Shown here: piece after piece, positions 58,189 through 64,000 of the stretch
How positions within the stretch are numbered: position 1 is the stretch's first letter
Layout: each line of letters begins with the position of its first letter
Source: Nereocystis luetkeana
Taxonomy: Eukaryota > Sar > Phaeophyceae > Laminariales > Laminariaceae
DNA: 64,000 nt
Reading direction: 5' to 3'
Assembly (NCBI GenBank): GCA_031213475.1
Contig: JARUPZ010000035.1
Location: forward strand, 733,336 to 797,335
Made by a program: the position numbers and the translations under genes
Notes under the pieces: model-generated
The model's database searches: none
What the model saw: the letters and a program-made list of their open reading frames with translations, nothing else
Told to the model about the DNA's origin: nothing

Positions 58189-59300
58189 CACACACACATA
58201 CACATAAGTTATCAGGTATATATTGACATCATGCGCTTAGAAGTAGATTTCTAGTAGCACACTTGTTTTTTTATCAGATGCCACCTCCTTTTGTACTTGA
58301 AATATAGTGAGCCATTTTCCTTTTCTCCTTTTATTTTGGTAAGCGAGGACACTGGATAGGCATCAAAACAATGCAACTCCTACCATATCTACGCTGTACC
58401 TTTTCTATGCTTGTGCCAGGTAGGTACACATTCATTTGTGCTGATCAGATGTGATTTGGTGTGTGTGTGTGGTAGCGGTGAGTAGTGTTAGCAATCGTGG
58501 TGGTGGGGCCAATCGGCGACAACAAACATTCAACATTGCACACGCCATCCCACAGATAATCGATTATCACTTGCTTCCGATGATTTGATATTTCAGGATC
58601 AGGGTATAGATAGATACACATTCTTCTTGACGAGCTTCATGTCTAGGTACGAACTCGACGACATGATGTTGTCGGGGTGAAAACCATACAATTTGCAATA
58701 AAATCCACGTCAACCCTTTTAGGGCTGGCTGCACGTCAGTCCCATGATGGGGACAAACTGGCCAGAATTTGAGTGGTTTGTGCCCAAAACGGAGCTGCAG
58801 TCCTAAAAGGGTTGAGTGCGCATACATGTCTCCTGTACACAGATCCTGCACATCATATATATCACATCTTATAGATTCTGTCAGCAGGATGGGGTCTATG
58901 TAAGTAACTGATTTACAGATCTGATGATGTTGATCTATAGAACGTGATAATACACGTATGTATAGCATGTTTATGTGCAACACATTTTCAACTATTTACA
59001 GCACGTCACAACAACAGCAGTTCATACCCCTGGTCAATACTATTAATACTGTGTGCCATGGCGTGGTAGACACATCATGACATCATGCCATTGACATGAA
59101 AAACGATCGCCATGCACCAGTATTGCCCCCCCCCCCCCCCCCCCGCCCCCTTTCAAATGACCAATCGCAAAGTAAGCAAAAAGAAAAAGAACAAAAGAGT
59201 ACGCCCCCTCGCTCCTCTCTCCAAGGACTTCCTTTTCCTTCCTCTCTGAGCGTGAATGGAAGTTGCAATTGTTCACATCACAGCATAATAATACGCTACT
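56929..59300. other. LHCF 3' flank and intergenic DNA without genes
   Basis: The T- and G-rich sequence after the LHCF stop is probably 3' UTR. The rest holds an A/CA run (58158-58205), a MITE-A copy (58711-58815) and a poly-C run (59127-59144). Short ORFs show no protein character. Confidence 0.6.
58711..58815. repeat. MITE-A copy 8
   Basis: The ends CAACCCTTTTAGGGCTGGCT and GAGCTGCAGTCCTAAAAGGG flank a GGGGACAAAC...GTTTGTGCCC inner stem. Confidence 0.75.
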
Positions 59301-59309
59301 ATACAGTAT

Positions 59310-60082
59310 GAGGACGATCGCCCCGCTTAGACTGAAAGTGCGAATGCTGAAGGTCGAGGTGATCGAGACCCAGCTGTACGGGTGTGTGTGACGTGGACCC
59401 TCAGAGCGGAAGACTTTGCCAAGAAAAGCTTCGAACGGCTCACCACCAAATCCTCTTGCGAGTCATTCATTGATTGGCTTCCAGCGCCGACTTTTCGTAC
59501 TGACCACGCCACCCTCTGATACGCGGAGGCCCTCAAGATGACACTTTGCGAGAGCATCGAAACGACCATCCGTGAACGGTGACTTTGTATTGCGGGGGGC
59601 GTGGAACGGCAAAGCAAGGAGCGGTTACCCAGTCGGGTAAAACTCGGGACGATGGCTGGCGGGGAGAACCCGAGACCTGGCGGACTTGGCTATATATCCA
59701 TAGTCGAAGACCTTTGGGAGTTCCGATCCACCGAACGATCAACGGAATACACCCCCTTGGTGTTCGGAGTTGAGACCGCGCTGTGGTCTGCCGCGGCAAA
59801 AAAACGGGGAAGAGGTACCGGAGGGTCCTTGAAGCAGCCGAACGTTTCATGGCGAGGTGGCACGAGGATGAGGCACAGCTGAGTAGGCAGCGCCGCGCAT
59901 CCACCGTGGGTGGTGCCCAAGGGAATTGAGGGAGGGGGGGTAGCAGGAGGAGTGGAAGGAAACCCGACCAAGGGAATAGAGGGAGGGGGGGCGACAGGAG
60001 GAGGAGTAGAAGGGAAACCGCGGTGGACGAAAGTATGAAGGAGACGGCAGATAGGGTAGCAAGGTACCAGACCGACTAGTAA
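59310..60082 (+). pseudogene. Decayed non-LTR retrotransposon (LINE) 3' end
   Basis: Translated pieces recall the C-terminal tail of LINE reverse transcriptases: LKVRMLKVEVIETQLYG, then VTWTLRAEDFAK and SIETTIRERRLCIAGGVERQ, KERLPSRVKLGTMAGGENPR and YTPLVFGVETALWSAAAKK. They lie in different frames with stops. A 2-base shift near 59386 separates 'YGC' from 'VTWTL'. The block ends with MKETADRVARYQTD and a stop at 60078-60080. Polymerase catalytic motifs are not in the window, so it is a 5'-truncated, inactive copy. Confidence 0.65.
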
Positions 60083-60334
60083 GTAGAACATGTGTCTATA
60101 TCCTACTCGTGCCGCCAACTAGTGCAGCTGGTTCGAACGTGGTCTTCCTTTGTCTTCCTTTTTGTTTTGCGCTTGATCCGCCGTGATTGTCTCATCATTA
60201 CTTTATCTATCCTTCTTCTTGTCCTTACGAAAGGAGTCTTGTGGCGTGGGTGGATGGCGAGCCTGCCTCACTTCTTTCATCTTGTCTGACGCATCCTCGC
60301 CGGGGGTGGGGCATGGGTGACGAACGCAGGACAG

Positions 60335-60382
60335 AGAAAAACGGCAGACAGGGTAGCAAGGTGCCAGACCGACTAGTAGGGA
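60335..60382 (+). repeat. Second copy of the LINE C-terminal end
   Basis: The KTADRVARCQTD-stop segment repeats the end of the remnant at 60041-60080 with few changes. The flanking sequence also resembles it. This is either a tandem duplication or a second 5'-truncated insertion. Confidence 0.5.
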
Positions 60383-60837
60383 GAACCTGGCTATGCTACT
60401 CGTACCTGGAGGGTACTTGGTGCTTCGGTTTGCCTGTTATTACCCTTGGTTCTTACACCTGTGTTGCACTGCCCACAAAACACAAAATAAAGTCCCGACA
60501 ACAAAGCCAAAAAGGAAGTACGCCGTCTGCCGCCGTTGTTTTCCTGAGGACATTTCGTTTTCCTGCTCTAGCTCCGATCGTTTCCATCGAGCCAAAAATT
60601 GGCAGACCGGATATGAGGTCCTTGGTGCACTCCCGTGAGTGTGCCAAAGCGACAGCACTTTACGTGTCCTCCTTGGGGGCGGACCTTGTCGCTGAAGGTT
60701 GAAAATGTGGTTCCAGGCGCTTGAATTTTGGCTTCTTGTACTGTAGCCAAGTATTTTTTTTCTGCTGTAGAACGCGAAGGAGGAACGTACTACCACAGCA
60801 CCAGTCAAATGTGAGGGATAAAAAGACGGAATCGTTT

Positions 60838-61120
60838 ACCCAGCCCAGGGTAATCCATGTAACACTCCCCCCCCTCTGAACGGCGGGATCTTTGGGGACT
60901 CGGCACCGTGTACGGGCGTACGCTGATCTACCCGTTTCGCTTCAAATGTCTGGGAAACCAGGGAGACATGTTGATTGGGACCGCACGCGCAAGCGTTTCT
61001 ATAAAAGAAACGGTCGGAGTGAGATTCGAACCCGTGTCCTCGACGACGTCAAATGTGAAGGTGTTACCTACTGAGCTATAGGGGTAAAAGATTGACCGAT
61101 CACCCAGCCCAGGGTAATCC
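60838..61120 (-). repeat. SINE-1 copy, inverted
   Basis: Read on the minus strand it shows TATAGCTCAGTAGGTAACAC, then ACGGGTTCGAATCTCACTCC, then the same body as the 48.5-kb copy (CGTTTCTTTTATAGAAACGC-like segment and the Gly/Cys-rich end near 60870). GGATTACCCTGGGCT bounds it. Confidence 0.75.
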
Positions 61121-62074
61121 TTATGACATATGTTGCAGCTCGTAAGCTCAGACAATCGACGCAGCCGAGGGCGGCCCCAACACTATATGCAGGTGTGGCG
61201 CTGTCTCCCTAGGTAACGCATTGCTAACATTTTCTTAATAGAAGGTGGGAGTGGGGATTATTGTCACCGATAAAATGCCTACATCAATATTTTCGGAAAT
61301 GGTCTGTTTACCTCAATAGGGGAGGGGGCGGCGGTCGTGTCGTGTGTAGAGCACTATGACGCGAGTATTGATACAAGCGGTCTTCGAGGGCCAGACCGTA
61401 GGCCGGTCCCTGAAACGGGCCGTGTCATTGAATATTCCTTACGAGTATGATGTTTATGTTACACCTCTGGCCGATAATATTGTCTACCTGGAACTTGTTT
61501 AATTTCGTATCAGAGTCCGAGATTAGCATGTTTTTTTATCAGAGGTAGTAGATCTAGACCGTGTGGTGGAATCTGACTGTTTCCTTTGCAGTGTGTACAT
61601 CAACCGCTTGGTTAGACATACGTAGCTCGAGATAGGGACGAGGGGCTCCAGAACAGAAATAGAGCCTACCACTCTGGCCGGTACTGTAATCCCCGTTTCG
61701 GCTCTGGTTTGAATATGTATCGGGTAATTATGCTCTCGGTCAGACGGTACGTATGTTGTACGAGTGCAACACTCACGGAATCCATCGTGTATCAAGCAGT
61801 GTGAACCACAAGTTAGTGTTAATGTGCTGACACATCACCCGTCGCCATGTCGCGCTGAAACAATTGCCCCGTGTGCTGCGCTAAAGCGGCTGAATGTTCC
61901 GTGCGCTCTTCGAATCCCAACGACCAACGGTAGTACAGCTCTCTGGCTGTGGTACGCAGTACAGTGCTCTCAAGTACATATGTAGAACCCCAATAAGATG
62001 AGGCAATACACATATGTAGCACCATAATAAGCTGAGGCAATACGGAACTGGCCCAACTACTGCTATGTTGCAGA

Positions 62075-62171
62075 TTGACCCTTTTACTGGTGCACTGTAC
62101 AGGAACGTAAATCTGAGTCTAATGCCAAGTGTTTTCTCCCCATAACGGGAGTGCTGTCCTAAACGGCTTAA
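62075..62171. repeat. MITE-A copy 9 (decayed)
   Basis: It begins TTGACCCTTTTACTGGTGCA and ends CGGGAGTGCTGTCCTAAACG. The inner arms are mutated. Recognisable by ends and size only. Confidence 0.5.
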
Positions 62172-63604
62172 CTCGCTGATTATCTGATGATGCTTCAGCT
62201 CTCACTTAGTGGAGGGAATCATTGTAGCGTTTGCCTCGCCCTGGTGACGTTTTCGCCAGAAGGGGCGAGAGGTCCCTCTATTAGAGACTCGGTTACGCCC
62301 AAATAGGGGATACGGGCATACCATCACACGATCCCCCCCCCCCCCAAAAAACGAACAACGGCAGCAGGTTTTGATTCAATCTCAATCACGCAATGGTTTC
62401 CCTCAAACGATCCCGATCTAACTCAACAAGGTTTGACTCAAACAAGCAATGGTTTCACCCAACGACCCCAAAACAAAAAGAACGCACATATCACCACCGC
62501 CGTCGCCACCGCGAGTGCCGCGAGCGAAGAGTCATTCCACACCCAAAAACGTAAAAGCGAGGTCGAAATTATCCCCACACAGCTCCGTCCGGAGCCGTGC
62601 GCGGCTCAGGCCGCCGGCGGTTGTCGATGCATAACGCCTTTTTTATTGCCTCTCAATCCTTTTGCTCCTCATTTTCTTCCTCCGCGCCCCCGCCCGCCCG
62701 CCTCCTCCTCCTCCTCCTCCTCCTCATGCTGCTCCTCCTCATGCTGCTCCTCCTGCTGCTCCTTTTCCGCCTTTCCTTCTCCTCCTCCTCCTCTTTCTCT
62801 TCTCCCTTCTCCTCCTCCCCTTCTTTCTCGTCCTTCCACATTCGATTCCATTAGCAGCATCTTCACTACTATCACTATCATAAGCAGCATCGGCAGCATT
62901 AAGAGCATGATAGCATCAGCAGCAATCGTAGAAGCAGAAGCAGCAGTAATAACACCAGTCTCTTTGAGCAATAGCAGCAGCATTCATTGTCGTCAGTTAG
63001 TCAGGGCATCAGTATCAGCAAGCACCACCACCACCACCAGCACCAGCATCAACAGCACCAGCACCAAAACCCTCCGTACCCCCCCCCCCCCCTCTCTCTC
63101 TTGTTTTTCTCCAGCACATTTTCCAGGAGGACACGCCGAAAAACCTCTCTTCAAACGTCTGTCAATACACGCCTCCCCCCACCCGCCTCCCCCACCCGCC
63201 GGGGAAAAAAACAAACGAAAGCAAAAAACGGTACATCAGCAATACTGCAGGGGACGCAAACTCCACTTCACTCCATTGTTATACCAGGTACCTGGTATAG
63301 TATAGCGTTGTTGCCTACACAACACATCCCTCCACGAACCCCCCCCCACCCCCTTCCTCCCCCGTCGGACTCCCCCCCTCGCGGACCCCCCCCCCCCCCC
63401 CCCCCGCTCTCCGTACAGTCCTAGAAAGAGAAGCAGCAGCAGCAGAGCTGTGATAAATCACTTTTTTCGGGCGCGTCAAGACTTCTTTCGGTTTTATTAT
63501 GCTGGTTTTAATTTAGAGGGGCGCTCAGTCATGGGATCAAACCGCCATCTTCCATATGCGAGTACGTACGTACGTATACGAGCATATTTGCGCAAGACGT
63601 GTAC

Positions 63605-63689
63605 CCTGTCGCGCTTGTTCGTCCGCCACCATGATGGAGGCGTAGTCGTTGCCCACGGCCCACGTCCTGGCGAGGTCGTCCGTATCCAT
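63605..63689 (-). CDS. Possible first exon of a minus-strand gene
   Basis: From ATG 63689 (minus) the block reads MDTDDLARTWAVGNDYASIM VADEQARQG and reaches a GTACAC donor in phase 1. It looks protein-like compared with its surroundings, and no frame-compatible second exon was found to the left. Function unknown; low confidence. Confidence 0.25.
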
Positions 63690-63928
63690 CCACACGTCCA
63701 CAGCCAGGCCAGTGGGAAAAATTTAAGTTTATACGCGATGCCGAGAGCGGTGGTGCGGTGGTACAAGATGGTGTGATACGATAAGATAAGATACGATACG
63801 ATACGATGATATACGATACTTGTTGTTGTTGTTGTTCTCACATTAACTCACAATTCAATGCAGTCCGTGGTCGCAGGACAGGCTCCAATAACTCTGGAGT
63901 GGAAGAAATACCTCAAGTAAAAACAGAG

Positions 63929-63930
<2 letters not shown>

Positions 63931-63961
<31 letters not shown>
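63931..63961. repeat. Poly-A run
   Basis: An uninterrupted run of about 31 A at the right end. It could be the tail of a retroposed element whose body (63855-63930) also resembles 33390-33420. Confidence 0.5.
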
Positions 63962-63962
<1 letters not shown>

Positions 63963-64000
63963 AGGCATACGCACTCCACCACTGCGGACACCAGGGAAGC

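Larger units (their letters stand above)
60400..63600. other. Gene-poor right flank
   Basis: It holds SINE-1, a decayed MITE-A, a CTCCTCC-rich tract (62700-62830), CAC/CAG triplets (63021-63068) and poly-C runs. The long plus ORF at 62433-63305 is built on these simple repeats and is not supported as a gene. Confidence 0.6.

Noticed and set aside
62433-63305. 290-codon ORF, Ser/Thr/Pro-rich
   Set aside because: It is made of CTCCTC, CAC and CAG simple repeats, with no conserved pattern and other frames equally open.

Overview
The window is nuclear DNA of a photosynthetic stramenopile, most likely a brown alga of the Ectocarpus type (inference). The evidence is a complete fucoxanthin chlorophyll a/c light-harvesting gene with a heterokont plastid presequence, a second protein with the same kind of presequence, long introns with GT-AG borders, and intergenic DNA crowded with short repeats. 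No bacterial, organellar or viral block was seen. Genes were read by hand from splice sites, reading phase and protein motifs, so exon borders are predictions.

Layout. (1) 1-5.2 kb: minus-strand exons of a coiled-coil protein that runs off the left edge. (2) 5.3-13.9 kb: mostly repeats and low-complexity DNA, with a possible acidic terminal exon at 9.66-9.73 kb. (3) 14.0-15.3 kb: two divergent candidate genes, a plastid-targeted protein on minus and an Asp/Lys/Arg-rich protein on plus. (4) 18.2-43.8 kb: one 25.5-kb plus-strand gene of 17 predicted exons. (5) 43.8-53.6 kb: a repeat island of MITEs, tRNA-derived SINEs, AAT-tailed repeats and a foldback element. (6) 53.8-56.9 kb: the two-exon LHCF/FCP gene. 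(7) 57-64 kb: a decayed LINE 3' end, more SINE/MITE copies and simple repeats.

The main discovery is the 18.2-43.8 kb gene. Its first half matches the MYCBP-associated protein (MYCBPAP) family, a ciliary/flagellar central-apparatus protein. Its second half is a full-length but highly diverged phosphoglycerate kinase (PGK) fold. Exon phases fit throughout and sum to 5589 nt (1862 codons plus stop). Almost every PGK catalytic signature is substituted, so the C-terminal half looks like a pseudo-PGK. I do not know of a described MYCBPAP-pseudoPGK fusion. A structural or metabolite-sensing role in the flagellum of motile spores and gametes is a reasonable guess only.

The repeats are also informative. 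There are two MITE-like families of about nine copies each, one copy abutting a splice acceptor of the fusion gene. There are two tRNA-derived SINE families, a composite element present twice, and a 9-base motif, TACCTGGTA, at more than 25 sites where about 0.5 would be expected by chance.
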